Shown here in pieces: positions 51,157 through 61,689 of a stretch of 64,000 nt of DNA. The notes under the pieces were generated by a model that was given only the letters and a program-made list of their open reading frames with translations, was not told the DNA's origin and did no database searches. This DNA is from Marsupella aquatica (lineage: Eukaryota > Marchantiophyta). Location: the NCBI GenBank assembly GCA_973895155.1, contig OZ316896.1, forward strand, positions 12,648,001-12,712,000, read 5' to 3'. Numbering within the stretch: the first letter of the stretch is position 1; each line of letters starts with the position of its first letter. The translations under genes and the position numbers were made by a program.

Positions 51157-51483
51157 TTGCTAGTAAGAGTCTCATTGCTAGCAAAAAGTGCTGCCTGTTG
51201 CATCACACTGTACCTGGTCAAGGTCCTTCAACTTACTGTGCAGAGTGACACCACCATGGCTCAAATTTGGCTTAAAGAATTTTTTTCCTCAATGTACGAG
51301 GGTGTGAGAGAGACCACAACAATTATTGATGTGAAACCGATAGGTTATGAGATTAAGTTTACCATTTTTTGTAAAGGCAATAGTGTGCCAAGTGTTGAGC
51401 TAGCTACAGGTCACGACAAGCACAACCTTCTACAAGAGTATTCCTTTCAAGTAAAACGGAAAGCTCGTACAGTACTGCCCTAA
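51157..51483 (+). CDS. Unrecognised 108-aa ORF
   Basis: The ORF has a fairly balanced composition, with a hydrophobic start and a later part containing MAQIWLKEFFSSMYEGVRET and IDVKPIGYEIKFTIFCKG. I do not recognise a family. No splice partners, promoter or neighbouring exon are evident. It may be a decayed gene or transposon piece, or chance. Confidence 0.15.
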   Translation: MLVRVSLLAKSAACCITLYLVKVLQLTVQSDTTMAQIWLKEFFSSMYEGVRETTTIIDVKPIGYEIKFTIFCKGNSVPSVELATGHDKHNLLQEYSFQVKRKARTVLP

Positions 51484-51989
51484 CTTGGCCCCTACCAAAA
51501 AAGCAACAAAGCGAAAATAATGAATGAAGTTGGATACACACGAAAGTATCCACAAAGGGGGCTTAAAGGAGGGAGGAGGGTGTGATCACATTCTCGAAAC
51601 GTGCAAGTGTGCGCATCAATGAAGAAACGAGGCGATTAGATGGGATGATTGGGCAAAGCAGGGAAAAAAATAATGTTATATCGAAGAAGATAGAACAAGA
51701 AGTGCCGACTAGACATGCGACGAAAAGGAAAAGCACTTTGAGGCACACCAAAATGGCGCGGTCCTCGAGACTCAAAAGTCCATTGGAAATCTATACTAAA
51801 TAGGATACTTTATTCACCAGATGAATTAAAGGCCAATAGACCAGCATAAAAGACAAGACCAACCACACTCAACCACGGTCAACAGGGTAGTCACACAACT
51901 TGTAAACTCCCTTCTACTAGTAACGTGTTCGACCTTTAATAGTGTTCTGTAGCTCCTTTGGACTCTAGTGAGTACTGACCCTCTGGAAT

Positions 51990-52420
51990 CAGAAAAAGTT
52001 CTGAGTGTCACTAGAGGCGCTTGAACCCCACCTTTTGGGGGTTATGTGTGTAAACTCTGTTGGAATTAAAAAAAGCTATGTGTGTAACCAGAGGCCTTTG
52101 AACCCCACTTTTTTTTTTTGCCTTGAAAACCGAAAGCAGGCCCATCCAACAGAGGATAGACATCCTGCTTTGGAGCATGCATTTCTATATAGGGCAGCCA
52201 CAAGGGGACAATACCCAGGGATCCGACAGGGACCCAGACCAGGAGGGAGAGAGAATTAAACCAGAACCCAAAGTGGGCAACTAGGGCTGAGGAGATAATC
52301 AATACTCCCACCACTACACCCCACCCACACACACACACATACCCTCCACACCCCTTATGTGTGGAGGGAGGATTGAACTTGGGACCTCTCGGTTCTAGGC
52401 TCATCCTCTGGCCAACTGAC
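51990..52420. repeat. Local duplications and a T-rich-ended repeat
   Basis: GAGTGTCACTAGAGGC(G)CTTGAACCCCAC-type sequence at about 51993-52034 recurs at 52078-52110 as GTGTAACCAGAGGCCTTTGA. It is followed by T10 and a 300-bp stretch with a CA repeat (52326-52341) and GGATTGAACTTGGGACCTC, wording typical of plant retroelement debris. The class is not determined. Confidence 0.4.
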
Positions 52421-53459
52421 CAAAGCCAGTTTCTGAACCTCTCTTTTGGGGGCGATGTGTGTCAAAAAGGCCCAGAATGAGTTTTGAGCCCAACACCTGA
52501 GACACCCCACTCTCGCCCTCTACAAGCAACCCACAGACTGCAGGATGTCTGATGGCATCTATTCTAGGTATTTGTTTTAAGTCTTCGGGCATCGAACCTG
52601 CAACTACCGGCTACCGGCAGCCACCGACTAAAGGAGCAAACGCAACGCAACAGTATTTAATGTGAATCCCATGATTTATAGAAGGAAATACTTGTAACCA
52701 GTAAACAAACTGATTGTTGTCACCACACACCCACATACCACCAACGGAGAATAGTGATTCAATCCTCACAGATTTTTTTTGGCCGTGGGTGTCAGTTGCT
52801 CAATAGAGGTCAGGCATTCACTACCTGTCCAAGGCAGTTGATTGTAAACTCCTATCTCCTGTATTGCCCCTTCTGGTCTTTGACAGAGTTTTATTCATTT
52901 GTTACAACTCCTTCGGTTCACTTTTAGATGCTCTCTGCATGCCAGCGGGCATCCTAGTTGTGTTAAGAGAATGACCTACAATTTTTAAAAAGTGTCAAGT
53001 CTTATGTGTAGAGAGTGCTTTGGTGAGCTCCACTTTGGGATGTCTGGAAAAGTTGGTTGATTTATGAAGCTTGAACTCACAACCTCACTTGACACAATAA
53101 GCATTGCACTATGCTTGCTGAGACAACTAATATTGAGCAAACTTTGACTTATGTAAATCTGCAACCATGGGTATCATATGGAATGTGAGGACATACCATG
53201 TACCATAGTAGGGACACGGCACCATGGAATGGTGCGGTTCACTGTCTCAGGAATTTTCAAGCACATGGCAAAAGTAGTTTCCCTGGAAATCTGCAGTGCC
53301 AAGTTAGAATTGTTTCATTGCTCTAGGTGTCCTGTTTTTCATTTTTGCCTTAACATTGTGTTCCCTCTGTATGCTCATCAGCTGTCCTGTTTTATTTTTC
53401 AAATTGCTCAACTTTCCTTTCAAATCTGATGTTAAAAGTTAATCAACGTTATATAAAAT

Positions 53460-53601
53460 TGTTATACCCTAACTAGACTCCATGGTTACCTTAACCATAG
53501 TTACCGTATAAGATAACTCGGATGGAGACTATATAAAGAGATGCACCCATTCATTCTATAGAGAAGAATCTCATTATCATTTCCCACATCATTCCTCAAC
53601 A
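53460..53601 (+). repeat. 5' LTR of the outer element
   Basis: Starts TGTTATACCCTAACTAG and ends ATTCCTCAACA. A strong TATATAAA box at 53530-53537 is the likely element promoter. Confidence 0.95.
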
Positions 53602-54740
53602 CGTTATCAGCACGACTCTAGACCAGCTGAGCTTGATCACAATTTTTTTTTAGGAATTTCCCTATGGCCATGATGAATGAATGTTCTCTTAAGGATTTCC
53701 AAGTTATGGAGGAGAATTGAATTGGGAGTGAGAAGGCTAGTAGTTTGAACCACCAAGAGAACATGAGTCACATTGAAGCAACGACAGGATGTAGCATTGT
53801 GGTCGCGCCGAGAGGAAGCTTATGAAGGCTGTGATATGATCAAAAGAAATTTTGTTTTGAAGGGTGATTCTGAAGATCGTGTGGGAAAGCAGTATTCAAG
53901 GCAATGATTTGAGTCAAGTGGAAAGCTATGGCTGAGGCAAGAGAGATCGAGTTCAGCCGCGCTGCTTCCTTCTACCCAACCAGGCCAGATCAACCTAAAT
54001 CTCTCGAGGCGATGAGTTGAAGCCGGGTGGATCGAGAGCAAATCAGGACCCGATTGGGATCATAAGAAAAAATTTCAAAACCCTAACCTCATAAGGGACG
54101 AACGCAGGCGCCTTCTCTTTCCCTGAATTTCACAATGTTTCTCAACCGCTGACAGTTTCTTGTTGGTCGATCTGCAAGCCATAAAGGATGAAAGGAAATA
54201 CCATTACACACGATCGAGTGAAGTACAGGCATTACAAGAGTCCAAACATGGATGTTGAATTGGTCGTTTGTTGATTCAATGAAGATTCCAATAAGAGCCA
54301 TTTGATACAGTCGTATCAAATTGAAGAAGATAGAAGCAAATGTCGTGGAGGAAGAACATCTTGGCTTTGGTTGTGAACATACGGGAGATGGCATCTAGCG
54401 AAAGAAACGAATCATCATTGTGGGGTCTAGATCTGATAGCATTTTCTGAATCCTAAATATGGAATGTTGTGCTTGTCCAAGAATGAGCCTGAGAAGCTGA
54501 TCGCAATCAAAGAATGAGCCAAAGCGACAAGTGAGATTTCAAGAGACACACATGAGTAACTTAAACATGCAACATTCAATCTCAAAATCCTCGAGAAAAA
54601 CTCGAACACCAGATAAGTGCAACCCTCATTAAATGCACAGTATAGTAAAGAGTTTCTAAAATACAAATGCTTGGATGCACTTATCCAAAAGTGCACTTAT
54701 AAGTGCTTGGGTGCACTTATACAAGTGCTTGGGTGCACTT

Positions 54741-55084
54741 TGTTAGATATTACTCTAGTCTTGTGACTCTTATGCTAACCACAGTTAGGCTAACTCGGGT
54801 TAGGACCTAGCTAAGGTTAGCGGTAGTGCTGTTGTGCATATAGCCAGGGCTGATGCCAGACCCTGGTGGAACTTAGGCTCATTGTTACGGAGCTAGTTGA
54901 GAGATAGGGAGAGCTTGTGCTGCGGATGCTTGGTATGGCCGATCGGCCTAGAGTGCAGTAAAGCTCTTGTGTGTTCCCGTGGACGTAGTCTCATGTGGAG
55001 GTGAACCACGTATCTCTCTGTGTCAACTATTGTGTGTTGGATGGTTCATGGGCTTGCCGTTGCAAATGTCGTCTATGCTCAACA
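54741..55084 (+). repeat. 5' LTR of the nested Copia
   Basis: Starts TGTTAGATATTACTC and ends CTATGCTCAACA. It is the reference for the family whose solo LTRs lie at 22883, 24180, 37175, 38325 and 44025. Confidence 0.95.
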
Positions 55085-55086
55085 AG

Positions 55087-55098
55087 TGGTATCAGAGC
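55087..55098 (+). other. Primer binding site of the nested Copia
   Basis: TGGTATCAGAGC lies 2 bp after the LTR end. It is the standard plant site complementary to the 3' end of initiator Met tRNA, which primes minus-strand synthesis. Confidence 0.93.
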
Positions 55099-55821
55099 AT
55101 GCCTGGGAGGTGACGAGGTTTTTTTATGACAGGTTTTTCCAGCGTTCATTGTCGATGGTACATTCAGAGTTTCATCGCATGAAACTCGATTGTGTGTGGC
55201 TGAGCGGATAGGTTAGTGAGAGGGCATTCTAACGGTGGATAGAGCTTGCTGATTGGTATCCGTGGTGCGGAGGAATTGAAGTTTGCGTCGTTCAGGGTTT
55301 ATTCGTGTTCGACGGTATTTCGGGGGAGAAACCAGAGATCGTTTCTTCAACGGTGTGAGTTGTGCGGTGTGCGGGGCGTCGCATGTGATAGTTCAAGTTG
55401 AAGGTTGGAGCGTGCTGGTCGTTTTGGTATCTAGTTTGCTGACGTTTGCGGAACGAGTGCGTCGTGACGAGTGAAGGAGGCGTTCTGGTTTTTTGACAAG
55501 CTATGGTGCTTGTTTTTCCCTGAACCGGATTACTCGTTGTGACGCTTGACTCGGAGGAAGAAACGCAAAGTGTTGAGGCTCAACGGAGAGATCATGGCGA
55601 GACGGTCATTTTAAGTCCGGGATTGGCACTTGACGCGGAGTGAAGGCGACGCAACAGAAGTTCTTTATCTAGTGGAGCTTCAGACGTGCCGGTGCAATTC
55701 GGAAACATTTTCATGTCGGTAGTCATCACTTTTCTCATTGGAAACCAAAGTGGAGGCGGCTGAGGTTTGTAACATGGCCTTTATGTCATTTTGGGCACAT
55801 TTTTAAGGTTAGTGTGTCATT

Positions 55822-57597
55822 TTGGGCACATTTTTAAGTGTAGTCTGTGATGAAGCCAATGTAACCTTATCTCATGAGGAGACGGCCCGGCTGTGGCACT
55901 TCCGTTTGAGCCACATGAGTGAAAAAGGTTTGGTTATTCTTCAGAAGAAAGGATTACTTTCTAATTTGCAATCTTGTAAGTTGGAATTTTGTGAGCACTC
56001 TGTGCTAGGGAAGCAGCACAGGAAACCCTTCGGAGTTGGAACTCACACCAGCAAGGAGGTACTTGAGTATGTACATAGTGATGTGTGGGGTCCAGCCCCT
56101 ACTCCCTCACATTCTGGACGGTTATACTATGTCACGTTCATAGACGATTACTCAAGGTATGTGTGGATATACTTTCTACACAATAAGTCTGATGTTTTTG
56201 CCACTTTTAAGGAGTGGAAAGCCCAAGTTGAAAATCAGACTGGTAATAAGGTGAGATATCTTCGATCGGATAACGGCGGTGAATACAGTTCCGGTGAATT
56301 TGGAACGTATTGTAAGGAGCAAGGGATTACTCGTCATCTCACAACAAGTTATACTCCTTAGCAGAATGGTGTTTCTGAGAGACTCAACCGAACACTGTTG
56401 GACCGCTCGAGGAGTATGTTGAGTCAATCATGCTTACCACATGAGTTTTGGGCTGAAGCTGTCAACACTGCAGCTTATTTGGTAATTTTTTCTCCATCCA
56501 GTTCTATTGGATTCAAGACGTCATTTGAAATGAGGTACGGGCGTCCAGCAGATTACTCACATCTGAGGATTTTTGGATGTGATGCTTATGTGCTTACACC
56601 TTCCCAGCTTTGATCCAAGTTGGAGTCCAAGTCGAAGAAGTGCATTTTCCTTGGTTATCAGAAAGGTGTGAAGGGTTATAGGTTATGGGATCCAGTAACC
56701 TGTAAGCTAATTGTCAGTAGAGATGTATCCTTTAATGAATCCAGATCATCAAAGGAGGGGGAGAGTTCTCAGGACTCCCATACTGACAAGGGGAAATCTC
56801 CCATCCCGGACCGGGTTGAGGGGGAGATTAGTCATGATGCAGTTCATGACAGGAGAGATGGAGAAGCTCCGAGCTTGGAGCTGGTTCCTATGATGGAACA
56901 AGAGGAGCAAATTGTTGTTGGGGTACCTCAAATTTAACCAGCAGCAGCAACAGATCAGCCTGAGTCATCTACTAGAAGAACTTCCAGTCGTTCTACTAGA
57001 GCTCCTACCAGGTATGGTCAATGGGCAGACTCATCTAAGCTAGATGATTTTGACATTGCACCTGATGAAGATGATATGGCTTTGATCTTGGAAGAAGGAG
57101 AGTCTTCTTCGTATAGTGAGGCTTGTGCTTCAAAGCAGAAGCATGAGTGGAATGCAGCAATGCAGAGGGAGTTGCAATCTTTGAGTGACAGCAAGACATG
57201 GGAGCTGGTGGAGCTTCCAAGAGGTCAACAAGTGGTGGACAGCAAGTGGATTTACAAGTTGAAGGACAGTCCTTCAGAGGGTGGAGATAAGATCTACAAG
57301 GCAAAGTTTGTTGCCAAGGGGTTCACTCAGGAGAAAGGAGTGGATTACAATGAGGTCTTTTCACCGGTGACTAAGTATTCCACAATTCAGATCTTGTGTC
57401 AGCTTGTTGTGTTTTTTAATCTGGTGATGGATCAGATGGATGTTGTTACTGCTTTTCTCTATGGCAACTTGGAAGAGATGATCTTCATGAGACAGCCACT
57501 AGGCTTTATGAAGAAGGGCCAAGAGAACTTAGTTTGCAGATTGCTCAAATCCTTGTATGGATTGAAGCAGTCTCCCAGACAGTGGAACAAGCGATTT
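55822..57597 (+). pseudogene. Copia pol remnant: integrase and truncated reverse transcriptase
   Basis: One reading frame runs from 55822 to 57597, interrupted only by TAG (56359-56361), TGA (56611-56613) and TAA (56935-56937). In order it shows the GAG-pre-integrase zinc region (LWHFRLSHMSEKGL), integrase (VHSDVWGP, VTFIDDYSRYVW, LRSDNGGEY, then NGVSERLNRT after the first stop), the KCIFLGY block, and the start of reverse transcriptase ([49 protein letters not shown]). The YVDD active-site block, RNase H and most of the 3' LTR are deleted. It cannot make active enzymes. Confidence 0.95.
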
Positions 57598-57699
57598 GAT
57601 GGTTCATGGGCTTGCCGTTGCGAATGTCGTCTATGCTCAACACACTTATCCAAAGACAAGACTTATCAGTGCAAAATCTTCATTTTTGAAAAACTATCC

Positions 57700-58220
57700 A
57701 TATATGCACATATTAACAAAGAAAATATTGTTGACAACGGATGTTTTGCACTTATGGATAAACACATGAAATGGAAAATGATAAGTGCACATTGCAAATT
57801 TACACAGCAATTTACACAGTTTACACATGTAAACACATCAACTGGTTTAGGGAAATTACATGTCACTTGTTGAATTTCAATCACAAAATGGTTTTAACAC
57901 CATTTTACACCCCTAGTTTACACCTAATGATACCATCCTAGATTATACCCCATGACACCAGTTTACACTGGTGTATGTCTTACCATTGTATAATCCCATG
58001 CTTTACATTGGGTTTATACTTGTTTACACTGGTTACACCAGATTACACTTGCTTATAGCATTTATACTGGTTTACACCAATTTACACCATCAGGGGGAGT
58101 AAACTTTGGTCCATACACTTTTTGTATGTAAATTGACCATTTACAACTTTTACACCAATTGGCATGGGTTTACACCCATTTACACCCTACATTAGGGCAA
58201 TATCTTACTTAAGGGCCTTA
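57700..58220. repeat. Degenerate TTTACAC-rich array in the outer element
   Basis: Words such as TTTACACCA, TTTACACTGG and TTTACACC occur dozens of times without a fixed period. It belongs to the internal region of the outer LTR element. Confidence 0.7.
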
Positions 58221-59775
58221 TCCTCATGGTCTTTACACCATAAACAACTCCAACGAGAGCTTTATAGCCATTGTTCGGTGGGATGATAGTTTTTAAGTAT
58301 GGAACTAATACCATACCTTTAATCATGCTCTATGACCTAGTTTTTGAGGTATTTTGGTAAGGTATAGATTTTCTGAGATCTAGTAATCGATGGCAGATAT
58401 GTTTCTCACGAAAGATCCAGAATAATCTAAGGTACAATACTTCAGGTTAGTTCCATGACCTTAGTTTCTGGCCATATCCAAAAGCGAATAATCAATAACC
58501 CTTTAGGGGTTTAACTGCAAATATTTAGAAACCCGAAGTAAATTCAAATAAGAATGAGTAATGAGGGGTTAATATGGGCAAACCCCATAACTTTGTCCGG
58601 TCCAACTTAATTCTAGCTTTCAACTATAATATATGCATAAAATGCATATTTAGGGGGAGAAAGTTTATTTTCTCAAACCCCAATCACACTTGATTTACCC
58701 ACTACGAGTACATTTTGGTACTTGGTCATTAAGTGGGATCTTTTGACTATCACTAGCTCTAAACTATTTTTATGCGGAGTTGTTTGATGTTTATGAATAT
58801 CACTTTACCTCCGCAAGATAGCGAATCATTTTGAGCTAGCATTTCTCTGTGCTATGACACACATGGACGTTCGACTGAATGTTTGGATTCCACAGGGTTA
58901 TTTGTGAAGTTATATTGACTTGACACTTTTTGTCAAAATATGAGAACTGCAGACGTGCAGGGCAGACGTGCCATATTATACACACACCCGCTGGTGTTGT
59001 GAATGCACACCCTTTGGTGCTGCAGATTATTTTTCACATAAAAACTATTTGATACTACATGTTTTTGAAATCTAAGATTGAGAGATTTCTTTGTGTGTCG
59101 ACTACACACGCTTGCGAATTGTGCATTTTGCACAAGAACCCTCTATTTAAGAATCTAATTAGGAGTCCTTGAACTCTAAGGGAGAGTTTCGATATTTGAG
59201 TTTTATGAGAATAATATATTCCTCGAAACCTTGTTTTGAAGGGGAGATCATATTTTTTGGACTTTTTACATCCCATGCTTTACGCACTCAGTTGCACGAG
59301 ATGACATTATTTATTATTATACTTTACACTTTGCGCAGATGAGCCACGGACAAGTGATTTTATGATAATAACTTAATTACTAACCATTTTTTCATATATG
59401 TTTTAATTTGTATTCGATGCGAGGATGTATGTGCGGATGTATGCACGATGGTGAGCGATTTGGAGACATGTCGCGTTGTTGTTGAGTCGTTGAGCATACG
59501 ACATCTTGTTCATTTTGACGGAGTGGAGTTGTTGCTGTTAACTCCACATACCACCGGATTCACTTGAGGACCGACAGGGCTGTACTCTTTTTCCTTTAGA
59601 GCCGAGATTTTATTTTTTTCTCTGTTACCCTGATAGAGTTTTTTAGAGCTGTTAAAGGTTTTAACGAGGCAGTACCTTCCTCATTTGTACTCAAATCATG
59701 CCATGTTTATAAGCATGATAATCTAGTTAGAAGACTTTTTGTCTACATAGTTATCACTATATAGCCAAGGGGGAG

Positions 59776-59917
59776 TGTTATACCCTAACTAGATTCCATG
59801 GTTACCTTAACCATAGTTACCGTATAAGATAACTCGGACGGAGACTATATAAAGAGATGCACCCATTCATTCTATAGAGAGGAATCTCATTATCATTTCC
59901 CGCATCATTCCTCAACA
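59776..59917 (+). repeat. 3' LTR of the outer element
   Basis: Copy of 53460-53601 with four transition differences, TATA box at 59846-59853, and the polypurine tract directly before it. Confidence 0.95.
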
Positions 59918-59979
59918 AAAATTGAATACTATGCTAGATACATCCCATAAGCTTCCTGCCAACGAGGCTTTTGCCCTGC

Positions 59980-60440
59980 TCCCTCCATCCCATAACTGGC
60001 CAACCTCCAGCCAATAGCCATCTACACTCCAGCCCATAGCCCTTCAGGTCCCTTGTGCCCTCCACCCCGTTGGTTGCCATACTCAGAGGCCTCCCAAAAG
60101 TAATGCTTTCAAACAAAGAGGACCCACCCGCCAAAACAATAAGGGTTTTGATTGTTTATTTGCATTACACAAAGTTGACTTTTGTGCTAGCTTCCATCCC
60201 ATATCCCTCTTTCCAGCAGGGCAGTACCTCTTGGGCATCCTTCCCATATCCCACTGTCTCCAGCCCAGAGCTCTCTGGCCTCCATCCCATAGCCCTCCGG
60301 TCACAAGCCCATCGTTCTTGGGTCTCCATGCGATTGCCCCCAGTCCCAAACCTCAAGTCCAAAGCGCTCTGGCCTCCAATCCATAGCGGTCCACCCTCCA
60401 CCCCATAGCCTTCCGCCCTCCAACCCACCTCCCTAGTCTG
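59980..60440. repeat. Imperfect CTCCA-CCCATAGCC repeat
   Basis: Variants of CTCCA(A/T/C)CCCATAGCC and CTC(T/C)GGCCTCCA recur about ten times at irregular spacing of 15-40 bp. The ORFs rich in Gly/Trp that cross it on the minus strand are products of the repeat and are not taken as genes. Confidence 0.65.
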
Positions 60441-61510
60441 ATAATTCATGTATATTCAAGAGTACACAAGTTTTGTGGACTATCACACATATTTGCTCTT
60501 TGTGCAAATGAATACTATTTCATAAACGATGCAGAGAACACACCCTAAACACTTTACCCATTATCATGCACTGATTTGTTTTTTGGGTTTTTTCACCTCC
60601 AAGCTCTAAATACATGAAAATTGCAAAACCTTGACTTTAGTTAAACTATTGCGGTGAGTCTCATTAATAAGCTTGTTCTATTGACCTATCCTTTAGATGT
60701 TGTTTGGTGGAATAAGTTGATCCCATCACTCTGTGGAGCATGCTACTGGTATCCAATGGAACGTTGGCTGAAGGGAGAGAAATTTCTGACTGTGTCACAT
60801 AGTGATCTGAGACATGCTTTGGCATTTGGTTAGAGTTGGTGAGGCTGCTTGGTTTACCAGTGGTAACTGAGCTTTTCTGCTTTGTTTCTCTTTGTGGCCT
60901 TTCTGGGTCGTATTTTCTCTTACATGCCTCTTCTAACCTGCTACTCGTTCACCCAAAAAATTGACAGAATACCATGCAGAAAGGTGATCCTTTGCATTTG
61001 TTGCATGGAGTCGCGAAACACTAGGGTATCTTTACCTTTTGTGTGTGATGGGCTCAATAAAGTAAATGGTGGGCACAATATTGAATGATGGGACGCAACA
61101 GACATCAATAAATGAGTTCCCCCATGCTTGCCTGTCTAGAATGCGTCCAGAATGCTAATAATCTACTGTAGAGTTTCTGAAACCATGTCCTTTGTGCTAC
61201 CTTGTCTTACCTTATTAGTACGATGAAATGTACAATACTACCGGTATGTTTCATACTGGTTTTCCTGGTATTTCAGATGAGAAGTATCGTAATTAATACG
61301 GTACAACACAGAGGGTACAATACAGCAACGTGAGGTACTGTATTACTGTCCTGAATCTTTGGATGAGCAATAATTGGCAAATCCCAACGAGAAGAAATGA
61401 ATGTCACGAGTTTGTGTGAGTGTTTGTCTTTTGGGGATTGAGAGAGGGGCCGTCACTGAGTCAGGTGAAAGACGAATGTTCCGCCTGTCCGCCATTCAAT
61501 AGAAGCAGCA

Positions 61511-61675
61511 TTTTCTGTTAATGACGACAATATGCACTTTGTGAAGACGATAAGCTTCCCAGTCATCATCATTCCCTAGGAACAAATAACGAGGAATAGG
61601 TTCCGATTCCCGGTTTTCTGTTCATGACGACAATACGCACTGCGCAAACGATAAGCTCCCATTCATCATCATTCT
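61511..61675. repeat. Direct repeat, two units of about 65 bp
   Basis: TTTTCTGTTAATGACGACAA followed by TATGCACT, GATAAGCTTCCC and TCATCATCATTC recurs at 61613-61675 with small changes. Confidence 0.8.
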
Positions 61676-61689
61676 CAACAAGGAGAAAA

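Larger units (their letters stand above)
54741..57642 (+). mobile_element. Ty1/Copia retrotransposon, internally deleted, nested in the outer element
   Basis: The element is flanked by the perfect 5-bp duplication CACTT (54736-54740 and 57643-57647). It has a 344-bp 5' LTR (54741-55084), a primer binding site, a decayed pol region and only the last 45 bp of the 3' LTR (57598-57642). The order integrase then reverse transcriptase defines Copia. Gag is not recognisable between 55099 and about 55820. A deletion joins the middle of reverse transcriptase to the 3' LTR end, with GATGGTT-type microhomology likely at the junction. It inserted in a local GTGCACTTAT repeat of the outer element. Confidence 0.95.
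53460..59917 (+). mobile_element. Non-coding LTR retrotransposon with 142-bp LTRs, split by a nested Copia
   Basis: Two 142-bp LTRs (53460-53601 and 59776-59917) differ at four sites, all transitions. The element is flanked by the perfect 5-bp duplication AAAAT (53455-53459 and 59918-59922). After the 5' LTR comes CGTTATCAGCACGAC, a primer-binding-like site seen in plant Copia elements. Before the 3' LTR is the polypurine tract AAGGGGGAG (59767-59775). Removing the nested element (54741-57642) and its duplicated CACTT leaves about 3.55 kb. I find no gag or pol reading frame in the remaining internal DNA (53602-54740 and 57648-59775), so it is a non-autonomous element, between TRIM and LARD types in size. 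Confidence 0.92.

Noticed and set aside
60083-60449. Gly/Trp-rich minus-strand ORFs
   Set aside because: They are translations of the CTCCA-CCCATAGCC repeat, whose units lack stops in these frames.
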